The notes beneath the pieces were generated by a model, which worked only from the letters and a program-made list of their open reading frames with translations, did no database searches and had not been told where the DNA came from. A DNA stretch of 64,000 nt from Pollenia angustigena (lineage: Eukaryota > Arthropoda > Insecta > Diptera > Polleniidae): positions 171,598,478-171,662,477 of the forward strand of contig OV884058.1 of the NCBI GenBank assembly GCA_930367215.1, written 5' to 3'. Shown piece after piece: positions 1-11,000 of the stretch. Positions within the stretch are counted from its first letter, which is position 1. Each line of letters starts with the position of its first letter. A program made the translations under genes and the position numbers.

Positions 1-69
1 AATTTTTTTGGGGTAAATATTCATATTAAAATTTAAGAATTACATTAAACAGAAATTTTTTAATGAGCA

Positions 70-166
70 ATAACACCACAATGACTTTATTTCACATCTT
101 AGATGGAAATAAAGTCATATGGCTTGATTTCATAATGTGATGTGAAATAAGGTCATGTGGCTTTAT
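70..166. repeat. Short inverted-repeat element (MITE-like)
   Basis: The arm at 70-97 (starting ataacaccacaatgac) is repeated inverted at 139-166 (ending tcatgtggctttat), with a loop of about 40 bp that itself carries aaagtcatatggctt. A similar theme recurs near 61730-61830. This looks like a small non-autonomous DNA element, but no target duplication was confirmed. Confidence 0.45.
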
Positions 167-299
167 TACCTATGGCTTTCTTACACTGCACCAAAGCATA
201 AGTAGTATTAAACTCGTCAGCTTTGAATAAAGTGCTTTTTGTCAAAAATATATTGCTTCAAGGTGGGAACTCGCCATATAAATTTCATGCCTTCCGTAA

Positions 300-960
300 G
301 CCAGATCGTAAGCGAAACTTTTCATTTCCCTCCTACAAACCAGCTACGTTTAAAGCTCGTATTTTCCATAGAAAAACGTTTTGTATTTAGAAAGTTTTAT
401 TTTCTCTATATCCCAGCGGTAACTGGAATGAGTAAAGAGGCCTAATAGAAGGCCTTATTTAGCAGTCACAAGCAGTCAGAAGCCCTTCTCGCCGCATTCC
501 ATACTTATTTATTTTTTACACAGGTTGTCATTGGGCGCAAGGCCTTCCACACTTCCTTTAAAAACAACTGCGATCCCTTCCCAAAGAAGGGAGTAAGGAA
601 GGTCACTAAAAATAAAAAGTAAATAAAACTGAACACCTTCCTTTCTCCCTTCTCAAAGAAGGGAGTAGCGAATGTGAACTGAATATTTCAGAAGGTCTTT
701 TAAAAAGAAGTTTATACCTTCTAGAAGGCATACTTCTGAAGGCAGGATATCATGCGAAGCGAATCTTTTAGAAAGGAGTATAGAGGCCTTCAAAAAGGCC
801 TGCCACTTGCGGTCCTTTCAATATTTACCGCTGGGATGTAAAACTTATCGACGAGTCTCATTTTCTGTAGAAAACTTATCGCTTAGTTTAATTTTCTATA
901 GAAAACTTCTCGCAAAGTTTAAATTTTCAAAGAAAAATTGTGCTAGGAAAACTTTAAGTT
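300..960. repeat. Palindromic region with a 31-bp tandem repeat
   Basis: The sequence tcccagcggtaa at 411-422 is repeated inverted at 825-836. Between them lie several short hairpins built on aaggcctt and on cccttc-caaagaaggg (about 577-600 and 648-672). A 31-bp unit starting aaaactt(a/c)tcg is repeated three times in tandem at 840-870, 871-901 and 902-932. No protein is supported. The most likely reading is a decayed foldback element. Confidence 0.45.
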
Positions 961-969
961 CTCGTCAAT

Positions 970-2490
970 AAAATGAACTCTATAAAATGATTTCATTGTA
1001 ACACTTCTAATCCTAAAAAAGATCTCAAACATTTTGTTAAATAGAATAGCAATCAAATGTGTTGTGAAGTGGAAAAATAAATTTAAACATTTTTTTTATA
1101 GAATTGTGATTGATTTAAAATAACGCAAAAGGACACTATACGGGTTAAAAATTTTTCACACCATTTCCAATCTAAATACAGAAACAGAAAAGTGGAAGAA
1201 ACAAATAAAACATCATTAGTTATGCATTCATTGAATTTGTCACAAAGAAAACATACACATGATTAAATTTTGCCAACAGTTATCAAATTGCTGCAAAAAA
1301 ATTTTCAAATATTTTTAGTTAAGAAATACTTTTAAACAATTTCCATACTTTATTTCACTTAAAAATTATCTTTAATTTCCTAGCGAACTCTTTAATGAGA
1401 TTTTTCAATTCTAAACTTTAATTTTTGGTCCATTTTGACCTTTTCGGAGTTAAGGAAAATAAATAAAAAAAATCAATATTTGAAATTGCATTCCATACAC
1501 GTCGTCAACAAACAAATTGTAAGAAAAGTTCTTTTTATATCTCTTTAACAAAAAGCAAAAGAAAAGAAAAACAAAATTAAATAAAAAAAACCATGAAACA
1601 GAAAACAGGCTCAAATAGACATTCTTTATGAGGAAATATCTTCCACTATTAAGACCCATAAGGAAGAACTGTTCGAAAGAAAAATCCAGAAAATGAGACG
1701 AGTAGTAAGTAAAATCATTTTAGTTGTTCTAAAATTCTTATCACGTGCATACTCCACTACTCTTTTCTTTTTTCCCCCCAATTTCGTTGTTTCTTTCCTA
1801 CCACTGCAGCACACTTTTTCTAGTTCTGAGTCCTTCCATTTTATATCCTTTAAACAATATTTTCTACAAGCAGTAAACATGCAGCCAGCCGTTCATTCAT
1901 CCTGTCTATGCTTAAATTTAATACAAAAAAATGAGAAAAAAAAATATTTCATAACCCGAGATGAGGACAAAAAATCCATATTAAAATATGAGTCTACAAC
2001 ATTTCTTCTTTTATTCACTCATTTATTCGTACAAATAAACTTAATGGCCTAAAATATGAAATGACAGAACTTTTTAGTTAAAACAGGGAACTTAAACACA
2101 AATGAGCATATTTTCTACTTAAGTTAATGACGACATGCGTGTTTTTATATTCATGAATATATAATTGACTTTATTTCTCATTAGGATGTCATGACCCTAT
2201 GAAATCTATGGAAATCCCTTTTATATTTAAGAAAATATTAAAAAACTTAAAAAAATTTTTACACACTATACATTTGTGAAGGCTTCCGTTACAGAACGAT
2301 ATAATTCTACTTTCTATTTTTTTTCCAAAACATTTGTTTTTTTTTTTGTTATAATACTAGCTGCGTTCGAGAACACAAAAGTTTTTACTATTTTTTACTG
2401 AACCTTACTGCATTTTACGAAATTGCGTTCGAGTACACAAAATACAGTAAATGAGAACACAAATTGAGAGCGTAAAGGGACAGTTATTGT
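970..2490. other. Unassigned AT-rich stretch
   Basis: No recognisable gene, RNA or complete repeat was seen. Short open frames occur on both strands but overlap each other and are low-complexity. A partly repeated gcgttcgag.acacaaaa motif occurs at about 2346 and 2424. Confidence 0.4.
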
Positions 2491-3639
2491 AAGGGTTAAT
2501 GAAAGGATTTTCATTATGCATTACAATTTTCTGAAAAAATATTGCGTTGTATCTCATTTGCGAAAAAAATATGGCTATATCTCTCATTTCGCAAAATTTT
2601 ACATCTGACCTTACCTACCATGGTTTTAAAGCACAATTGAGTGCGGTGGATTTGCTGATGGATAATTTAGATCAGCTTCCATTGGTTCATTGACGTCCAA
2701 TTTAACAAAAAACGCACCAAGTTCCATTAAAAACTACTCTAAAATTGAATTTTGCAAGAACTTTGTAAAAGTAATAAATAAACTATATGTATGTATATAT
2801 CATATACTAGCATATACCCGCTACTTCGTTAGCGTCTCCTATTTCTTCGTGGACATATTTTTATGCCAAAGTTTATTTTTCTAGGTTTAAACTTGTATAA
2901 ATTCTAGCATTTAACCCGCTACTTTAGTAGAACCAAGAAGCTAAAGAAAAATATCAAATTTCACGTATTTCCTTTCTTGGGTACTATTTCCCCCCCCCCC
3001 CCCCCCCCCCCATTAAAGTATCAAACATTTCAGTATTGTAGTGGCCGCCCATAATTTAGTACGAATATGTCAATGAATGGAGGAAATTTTGTAAAAAAGT
3101 ACCAAAAATAGTTACTATTTTCACCCCTTAAATGTTCGAATTTCGAAAAAGTACCAAATTTGTATACGTATTTTTTTGATAAGTTTCGAATGTGGTATTA
3201 ACTTTGTTTCTATGTTTATTGATTCAAGAGATAGATGGGGTGGCACAAAAGTACTTAAATTCAGTTTTTACACGATTACTCCCTAATAGGGCAGAATTTC
3301 AAAAAAGTACCAGACACCTGTTGGCTTATTTTTCTAAAGAACAATGATAAGTCTTCCATTTATATTGCATCTCTTTTAGTTTTTGAGATATAAGGTTACC
3401 GAATTTTCCCGTTTTTACCTTTTTTTACGAAATTGATTATTGAATTAAAAAATTCCTTCATTAAATTATAATTATAAATTTACGAACAGTTCATTACAGC
3501 GAACAAATTCATTGGACGAAAATTAATAAATTTTTCGTTTGCTTAACGTACATTTTCGTTGTCTCCACGTACCTTTTTGGTTCAGTGTAGCGTTCAACAA
3601 TACGTGCATATAATAAAATCTTAAACATTTTAAACTGAC

Positions 3640-4085
3640 TCGAATTTTCAGCGAAAACTCATATTTAGCGATGACTCCCATTTCTGGGAACGGAAAGGAA
3701 CAAAATTGTAGAATTACGGCCGATACTAGTCCACAAGAGATCCTAGACCGTCCAATGCATCCCTTAAAAGTCACTTTTTGGTATGAATTTTGGTCTGGCG
3801 GCGTCATCAGTTCATATTTATATAAACACGACGTACACCTGGGCAACACTTTTAACGACGAGCGCTAAATGTCAATGATTTTCCACTACCTTTGGTATGC
3901 CACTAATAACACGTGGCTTTAAGAGGACGTGGCAAACAGCTCATACCAGTGCACGAGTGATTTGGGGACATACATGGTCCTGCGATTATCAAGATAAACC
4001 AGAGTTGAAAAAGTGACTTGTGAAAAAGTCGCAAATCAGTTGCGAATGGAGCTTTCGAAGAACGAGACAGAAAGCGTTTTTTGGT
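3640..4085 (+). pseudogene. Mariner/Tc1-like transposase relic
   Basis: The plus-strand translation reads EQNCRITADTSPQEI followed by RPMHPLKVTFW and WSGGVISSY. This order is typical of the catalytic domain of insect mariner/IS630-type transposases (QNCRIW..., HP.KVTVW, WSGGIIGPY). The frame then meets stops after DER and again after TNNTW, so no complete DDE/D domain remains. Only the middle of the protein, about 100 recognisable residues, is left. It probably cut and pasted DNA at TA sites when intact. The copy at 23470-23890 carries the same lesions, so decay came before duplication of the surrounding block. Family assignment is by eye from motifs. Confidence 0.7.
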
Positions 4086-4264
4086 AGTGAAGTTGCAAAT
4101 TTATGATCAAAACAAAAATTACACAAACCACGTTAAACAAAAGGATTATTTCAGCAAACGTTTTTTTTTGTGCAAAAAAATCTATTTAGTAATATTGTTT
4201 TGCTTTGTAATGTTATTTACTTGTATGTGGTAAATTTATACTATGTTCACACTTGGGTTTTTAA

Positions 4265-5902
4265 TAGGGTATTCATTTAATCGACCTTTTGCTTTAATCG
4301 GTTAATCGCTCGATTAATTAACCGTGGTTTTGGTTTAACCGGTTAATAATCGGTTAATTTAGTTTTTGATCGGTTAACCGATTAATAAAGTTTTTTTTTT
4401 ATAAATTAAGTAATATCAATATATAAAAATGCATTAATTGCCTATTATTTGGAGTTTATAAGCAAAAAAAAAAACAATAACATACCAAACATAACATAAC
4501 AATTCTTGAACTAAAACGAGCAAGCAAAAAAAAAAACAATTCATAAATATGTAATATGCATTTTCCAATTAATGCACAAGGTGTTGTATCAAGTCACATC
4601 GTCATAATATCCCAAATAAAATTTAAAATTGTTTAAAGTAAATATTGTTGTGTTTCAAACAAAATAAAAATTGTAATACTGTGTTCATTGATTCGTCATA
4701 ACTGTATAGTAGAAATCTAAATTATAAGCTGCAGCTTACAACAGTCATATCGTTGGCTTAATATGCAAACCTGCTAACTCACTTTCAGCACATTTACATT
4801 TACAGGAAAGAAAATAAACTTTTTATTTTTCCTATTTGAAGCTTGATAGAAAATTAAAATTACAGTCAGTTTTACACACTTCAAGACTTAAATAGAAGAC
4901 AACTACATGCTGGTCGACGAGGCGTATTTTTCTCTACCACACGGCATCAAAATCTCAATTTACATAAAAAGTGGATTTAGCCGGTTGGCATATTAAACCG
5001 ACGATATATATTTCCTGTAATTATTTTAAGACATAAGGCTTTATGACTACCTTGTGAATCCCCCAAATATTTACATATTTATACAATAATAAACTGAGAT
5101 AATTTTATTAGTTATTTCAATCGTTAAAGGAGATCTTATAAAAGGATCTTTAAGAAAAGTTATTTATTTTAAATGTTTAGGATTAAAGCGACTCTTTTCT
5201 TTAGTTTAACAAAATTTGACTTGGAAAATATTATTTCACTTATCAAAGATGAATGTCTAATTTTTCAGTCCCGGTCTAGTAGTGAGCTAGTCTATCAACC
5301 CCGGGGTTGCGGGTTCGATTCCCGCCAGAGACTCTGGTTTCTTTCCTGCAGACAAGCGTCAAGCTTCGCGGGGATTAGCATAGGGAATAAAAAAAAAAAA
5401 ATATATATAAAATACTCCATTATGCCATTAAAGTTGTTTTAAATTTTAATTGTTTCGGTTAATTCTGTTAAAAGAAGAAACAAATAACTAAACACATATA
5501 AAAAGTACGTGAAACAAAAAAAGGTGTTGGCAATCAAATATCTAACCCATTTTTCGCCACATTCCTGTTGATCGATGATGAAGATAAAAAAACATTGAAA
5601 AACATTGTAATTTTATTCATCGGTCGGCAGAAAATGGGTTAAAATTAAGATAACTGAAGACCTTCTTTGTTTGTATGAAAAAATATTTACTAAACAAATA
5701 CATTTTGTATATGATACAAATAATTAAAAACACAAAAAAAATATGTTATAATACTACAAAATATTGAAAATTTTGTTACTTCGGTTAATCGGTTAATCGA
5801 CTGAAATTAACCGGTTTAATCGTTAATCGAAAAAAAAACAATTTGAGATAACCGATCAGTTAATCGGTTAACCGGTTGACGGTTAACCGAATGAATACCC
5901 TA
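4265..5902. mobile_element. Non-autonomous hAT element 1 (TIR TAGGGTATTCATT)
   Basis: The ends are TAGGGTATTCATT and its exact complement, flanked by a perfect 8-bp duplication GTTTTTAA (4257-4264 and 5903-5910). The empty site is visible in the related block at about 24090. An 8-bp duplication and TAGGG-type ends fit the hAT superfamily. Both subterminal regions are packed with cggttaa/ttaaccg motifs, which are candidate transposase-binding sites. No transposase is encoded. A second copy lies at 25580-27857. This copy has a SINE-like insertion at 5269-5402. Confidence 0.88.
5269..5402 (+). mobile_element. tRNA-derived SINE-like insertion
   Basis: The sequence ggttcgattcc (5312-5322) is a good pol III B box. 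It sits in a perfect T-arm: GCGGG at 309-313 and CCCGC at 321-325 of the 5 kb line, with a 7-base loop. An A-box-like segment (tagtagtgagctagt) lies about 35 bases upstream. The acceptor stem is not convincing, and the sequence runs on through a unique 60-base tail into poly-A (about 5388-5400). The sister hAT copy lacks this segment and has about 28 other bases there, so it looks like an insertion with a small target deletion. It is not a working tRNA. Confidence 0.55.
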
Positions 5903-6974
5903 GTTTTTAAACGCGTTTAAGCAAAATGTTGATTCAGCTAATCAAGGCCGTTCATTTGAGATGATTAAGATGACAGATGATTAAGAAAAAAAAAAAACAA
6001 CAAACAAATTTATATTTCTTTAAAGTATTTTTATAAAATTATCAGAAGATTATTTTAAACATATTAATGATGAAATTGTGAAAATTTATGAATTACCTAA
6101 GGAAAAAAATAAAAACATTAAGCAGAAATCGTGGCCAGTTATATACGTTCATGGTGGCCTATTTTACATTATACTCAGTTTGAGGTATGTTCCGAGGATT
6201 CTATGTGATTTAATTATTGTGATTAATAAATCACTTCAATGAATGGGTTATCATCTCGATTTTCAAGTGATTAGAGCTTAAACACGTTCGAGTTGCTTAA
6301 ACGCGTTTAAGAACCCAAGTGTGAACATAGTATTAAAAGTTAAAAATAAATTCTTATTACATGAATTTCTGTAGAAAGCAAAAACAAAATTACAAAATAT
6401 TTATCACTTTGTTTTAGCTTTCAATGTAATTCTTTGGCGTTGCGCTGCGATTTACATTATTAGGTCCAATATCTTCCGTCTTGTGTGAACGAGCGCGTCT
6501 CCAATTTAGAGCGGAATCATGCGTCAGAGCAAATTGTTCTTTCCGGATTTGCACCGACCAGCAAAGACGTGGTGAACATTTGCACGACATTTTAAACATA
6601 ATGGCATCGATAAGCCTTTCAAACGACTAACAAATTTTGATAATATCGACAACTAAGCGCCATTGGAGTAATTCCTGTTAAAAAAAATTTAAATTTTTCC
6701 ATAACTCTGTTTTCTATTCTGACAATAATGTTCCATATATGCTACCATTCGTGCGGGTTTGTTTTATTCCAAAAATATATGCAAAAATGTGAGAAGTTGT
6801 CTTTTTCCTTTCTAAACATGTTGCAACAATAAATGGCAAATTTGGTCCATTTTTTACCCGCAGTTATAACTGAGTGCGAGATTATACCCTTTTTTGCATC
6901 TGCGTAAAGTACTTTTTTATGCAAGCAAGTATTTCTTTATTAGGGCTTTTCTTGTGTTTGCGTCATATTGTGAT

Positions 6975-8232
6975 TTTTAGTTACGCTGGGTCTCCACCTA
7001 GCAATTTTTATTGCTAAGTACAAGCAATAACGTCGGCAGAACAATGACAGAACAATGGAGCAATAATTGCTAATTATATTGCTGGAGAACACTTGAAATT
7101 GCTTTGCCATAAATTTCCAATTTTCACCGCGAGTAGTTGTATAAAGTTTTGTGGCTGTATTTATAACAAATGTTTTATGTTGTGTTTTGAAGTGGTTGTT
7201 AATTTTTTTTTTTTAAATTAATAAATTATATTATAAAATAATTAATTGTAATTGTCGTAGCTGTGTTTTGTATTACTATATTGTTTATTTGCGTTTGCTT
7301 TTGTTGATATTGACGTTTATTTTAAAAACTTTTTCTGTATTTTGTTGAAGTATTTTTTCACTTGGCGGCTTTTTCTTGATTGCTTTTTTAATAAATAAAC
7401 ACACTAATAAATAAACAACCGTACAGAGAAATGAAATGTCAGATAAATTACAACTGATTTGACAGCAGATTGCTAAGCAATAATTGCTCAAGCAATAAGA
7501 AGAGCAATCATTGCCAGGGCTGTCAGATTTTTTTGAGCTCCATCGCCAAACCGGATGTCAGAAATCGCCAAAAATCGCCAAACGTCGATTTTGTTCAGTT
7601 TTTGTAATTTTTTTTTTTTTTTAAATTAAATTTTGCATACAAAAAACGCTAGTATAATTTTTCAGTCAAAAATCGCCAAAAACTAAGAAAAAATACAAAA
7701 AAGTCGCCGAAGTAAATTTTGTTTTGTTTCTGTAATTTTTTTTTAAATTAAATAAAATGGAGATTATATTCATATGTATTCAGCTAAAAACTTAAATTAA
7801 GTACACAAGTCTATAATATCGTACACTTCAGCCTCACCGATTTCATTACTGGAGTTTTGACCTACATACTTATAGAATTAAATAGTGACTGAATATAAAA
7901 TTCACTTAATATGTTTTTTTATATTAGTAATGATAACAAAAATTGACAAGTTGTTAAACAAAATCGCCGAAATAATATAAATGCTAAAAATAGCCAAGTT
8001 AATCGCCAGTTATATCAGAAATCGCCATAAAAGTCGCCAAATGGGAAATCCCATCGCCAAACACGTTTCAAAATCGCCACGTTTGGCGAGAAATCGCCAA
8101 ATCTGACAGCCCTGATCATTGCGCAATGGATTGCCACTCATGGCAATTTGCGGTCTATACGTCGCAAATTTAATGGATCAATCAAATTTGAAGCTTGCCG
8201 CAATAAATATTGCTACGTGGAGACCCGGCGTT
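6975..8232. mobile_element. TIR element with a 10-bp flanking repeat
   Basis: The inverted ends share GGGTCTCCAC.TAGCAAT (left about 6988, right about 8225) followed by multiple tattgc/gcaata motifs. The outside carries a direct repeat, atattgtgat, at 6965-6974 and 8233-8242. A 9-10-bp duplication would fit a Mutator-like element, but no transposase is encoded and the assignment is inference. It was entered later by the hAT MITE at 7515-8114. Confidence 0.7.
7515..8114. mobile_element. hAT MITE (TIR CAGGGCTGTCAGATTT), nested
   Basis: The ends CAGGGCTGTCAGATTT and the exact complement aaatctgacagccctg bound 600 bp. A perfect 8-bp duplication, ATCATTGC, lies at 7507-7514 and 8115-8122. The interior is rich in the repeated word aaatcgcca near both ends. 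CAGGG ends with an 8-bp duplication are classic for hAT. It is non-coding. Confidence 0.88.
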
Positions 8233-8249
8233 ATATTGTGATGGATATA

Positions 8250-9050
8250 AAAACCTTTTGTTTTTCGTTTGTTTTACTTTTATTTAATAGTTATATTTTT
8301 TTTGTCGCAAAATTTTTAACAGCTGACATTAATTATTGAAAATCAGTGCTGTTAACGCTTATTGGAATTGTAAGAAAATTTTATGTTGAAAATTGCTACA
8401 AGCGTGGTGAATACCGCTTTTAGTACAAACTTTGCATTCAATATTTAACACGCTAAATACACATTAGTGTTGAGTATAAAACGTAGCTATTGTAGCTATT
8501 ATTTTGTTCCATTCTAATTTAGAAAAATGTATCACTTTGTAAGGGTTCGTGTAACCTGATAAATATATTACACAACTATTGTTTACACGGGTTAGAGGGT
8601 TAGAGCGAGATCGCTCGTGATCGCAAACTTTTGTAAATAAAACACGTTAACTTTGCAAAACGTTATAAAAATTTATTTATTTATTTAGTAGTTAAGAGGT
8701 AATTATATGTATGTAGATTTACGGGTTTTATATTACATAGGTTATTTACCTATTATATTGTAGGTTAAGTTCGTTATCGGTTTTTGTTATTTAAAATTTT
8801 TTTTTTTTAAACACCTTTGGTTTTTATTTAATTAAATACACTTTTAGGGCTTTAATTAACTATTAAAAAACACTTTTTTTTGGGGGGGTTTTGTGGAGCT
8901 TCACTTCTGTGTTGAACGTCTTCACGATCGATTACTTGTTGACTGTCTCCCTTTTGAGTTTTGGGTGAGGTTGGCTGCAGTTCTTTCATCAGCTGTTGAT
9001 GGGGGCGTTAATGCTGCAAGTGATGGTACAGCGGTACCTTTTTGTTCACC
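8250..9050. other. Unassigned stretch
   Basis: No gene or complete element was recognised. The segment 8890-9050 is less AT-rich than its surroundings and runs into the hAT-like relic that follows, so part of it may belong to the same element. Confidence 0.35.
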
Positions 9051-9059
9051 GTGTGAACA

Positions 9060-9335
9060 ACTATAATGCATCATTATTTTTTAGAAAAGAAAACACCATT
9101 AGCGGCCTGGAGCAACATGCAGAAACAAAAAAGCACAAAAATGCTACGGGCATAACTAAAAACCATCTGATCCCTTCTTAAACCATTTGTTTCAACTTTC
9201 AGCAGAGGCGGCATTAAGTTTATGTGCTGTGCACAGTTCAATTGCAATTGTCGATCATCTGACAAACCTCTGTGAAAGGCAATTTGACACCTCGTCGCGA
9301 AAGCTGAAGGACAAAATGTGCTTGGCCCTTACTTT
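9060..9335 (+). pseudogene. hAT-like transposase N-terminal relic
   Basis: One plus-strand frame reads SGLEQHAETKKHKNA, which resembles the C-terminal half of a BED/TTF-type zinc finger. After a stop and frame change near 9181, a second frame reads AEAALSLCAVHSS followed by HLTNLCERQF and LKDKMC. These resemble the start of the catalytic region in insect hAT-like proteins. The zinc-finger cysteines are not visible and the rest of the protein is missing. This would be a short dead fragment of a DNA transposase gene; the match is by eye only. Confidence 0.4.
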
Positions 9336-9879
9336 AATTAATATTTTTCTTTATTTATATTTTTTTTAGCAATTTATTTTGCATATTTTTTTTTAACAAA
9401 ATCTAGCATTTTTGCTAATTATAAGTTTTAATCGACCTTTTTTTTTTGATTACTCTAAATAGTTTCCTATATGCAGGCTTTTCAAGGTCATTAATTTAAT
9501 GTACATAAAAGATTATTTATTTCATTTTCAATAAAATCCGACGTTTCGTTTCGATTAAAATAATAATCTTTTTCGACAGCTTACGTCATCTATAAATTAT
9601 ATCACAGTACATATTTTGTATAGGTGGGCAACGCAACACAAAACTAAAAATATTAAAATAAATATATGTGACGCGCAAAATAGAAAGGGACCTAAGGGGT
9701 TTGTTCAGGAGAGCCATTTTAAAGATTTAAATACGTGTATCTTTAGTGTACCATCACTGAGCGTGTTGGTATTGGTCTAATTTGAAAGCGACACATTTCA
9801 TGACGTCAGGAACGTGTTGGTCAACCTTGAAAACGCGCGTAGGTCGTTCCTACCTCTTGTTTTGTGTAGTTGGTTTTAA

Positions 9880-10629
9880 GGCCGCTTTAGCCGACCGTAA
9901 ATGTAATTAAATGCAATGTAAAGTACCGTAACGTACTGTAAGCTCGTTTGTGCACTTATAGAACATGTAAGAACGTGTCAGCTGTTTTTCACAACCAAAA
10001 ACAAAAAAGCATTAGTATACATAAAACAACACACACAGTGATGAGAATTAAAAATGTTGAAATGGTGACCGCTTTGCAGAAAAAGTACCAAGTGATTTAA
10101 ATAGTATTAAAACTGTATGGGTTGCATGTATAAATAAATAAATAATTTAATATTTGATATTAATATTACAGATTTACAAAAAACAAATATGTATTATATC
10201 ATATTCGTACACATGATCTTACATTAATTTCAAAATGTGCGTACACCTAAACAAGGTTTTGATACCATTAAAAACCAGACTTTGTTTGTTTGCGGATATG
10301 TATACATACATTTGTTAATTTTATACATCTAAGCATATACATATTTGTATAAATGAAAATATGTATGGATTGTTACTTATATTATAACTGAAAAAGTATC
10401 AAACAAAAATAGTGATTTTACCCGCATTGCATTTAAAATATAAGCAGCCCATCACTATCTACAACTGTCACGTAACCTCGTAATGAAATTCTATTTTCTA
10501 CAGGTTGGCACGTTACGGTTAAGTGACATTACAGTCAGTTAAGCATTTGCATTGCTTTCCATATAACAGAAACGATCAGCTGTTTACATTACATTTACAT
10601 TTCTACATTTACGGTCGGCTAATGGGACC
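9880..10629. mobile_element. MITE with TIR GG(c/t)C.C.TTAGCCGACCGTAAATG
   Basis: The left end ggccgctttagccgaccg, followed by taaatgta, is matched inverted at the right end by catttacggtcggctaatgggacc. The interior is non-coding and has further short words such as gtaacgtac and cagctgttt shared between the arms. The flanking target duplication is unclear (tttaa against tttac). A second, looser inverted pair (agaaagggacc at about 9680, ggtccctttct at about 10651) lies outside and may be an older element. Confidence 0.65.
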
Positions 10630-10859
10630 TTTACTGTTCTCTTTACCTTACTGGTCCCTTTCTCTATGGGCTGCCACATATGTAAATTGAAAAAATTATA
10701 ACAGAAAATTTGTCCTTTTTTGATCACAGTTGTTATTATTACTTAATTGCCAAAATCTATTTTCCTTAATAAGTTTTGGCAATACTGATCCCAAGTGACC
10801 GAACTTTAAAAACCGAAGTGGGAAAGATACGATTGCCATACTTTTGTGATGGGTCTGCT

Positions 10860-11000
10860 TATTTGACATGGAATATCAATAAATTTCAATAAGAATTTCA
10901 TGTTGTAAAAATTCCGTCTTCCTTCAGTAAAAATAATTTAATGAAAATTAAATTTGATAAACTCAAGCCTAACAAAAAAAAAAAAAAAAAGACCAGATAT
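10860..11000 (+). repeat. Dispersed retro-repeat tail ending in poly-A
   Basis: The segment from about 10883 (atttcatgttgtaaaaatt) to gataaactcaagcctaac at about 10972, then a run of about 19 A, matches the 3' part of the SINE-like sequence at 56055-56310. It also matches the pieces at 32152 and 55755. The poly-A end and repeated occurrence support retroposition. No tRNA-like head is clear here. Confidence 0.55.

Larger units (their letters stand above)
4244..6327. mobile_element. TA-flanked MITE (TIR TGTTCACACTTGGG), interrupted
   Basis: The terminal inverted repeats start TGTTCACACTTGGGT on the left and are mirrored at the right end (…acccaagtgtgaaca). A TA dinucleotide flanks both ends (4242-4243, 6328-6329). 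The inner TIR contains cgcgtttaagc. A complete short copy lies at 40767-41170 with the same ends and TA flanks, and a right-truncated one begins at 24072. A hAT element with a target duplication sits inside this copy. The TA duplication suggests mobilisation by a Tc1/mariner-type transposase. It has no coding capacity. Confidence 0.8.
2496..6664. repeat. Composite repeat block, copy 1
   Basis: This stretch matches 22300-24780 almost base for base once the insertions are removed. In order it holds the right half of a CATGG-type MITE (to about 2640), a poly-C tract of 22 bases (2990-3011, against 8 in copy 2), a mariner-like relic (3640-4085), a TA-flanked MITE with a nested hAT element, and a shared tail ending near cgacaactaagcgccatt. 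The same order in both places means the nested block was duplicated as a unit, by transposition or by segmental duplication. Its true outer ends were not determined. Confidence 0.7.

Noticed and set aside
1693..2052. 119-codon plus-strand frame as a gene
   Set aside because: Low-complexity Phe/Leu/Lys-rich product, overlapping frames on the other strand, and no motif, start context or splice evidence.
2990..3011. Poly-C run as a functional element
   Set aside because: It differs in length between the duplicated blocks (22 against 8), as expected for slippage or an assembly artefact.
5269..5340. Functional tRNA gene
   Set aside because: The T-arm is perfect, but the acceptor and anticodon arms do not fold convincingly, and the sequence continues into a poly-A tail as a SINE would.
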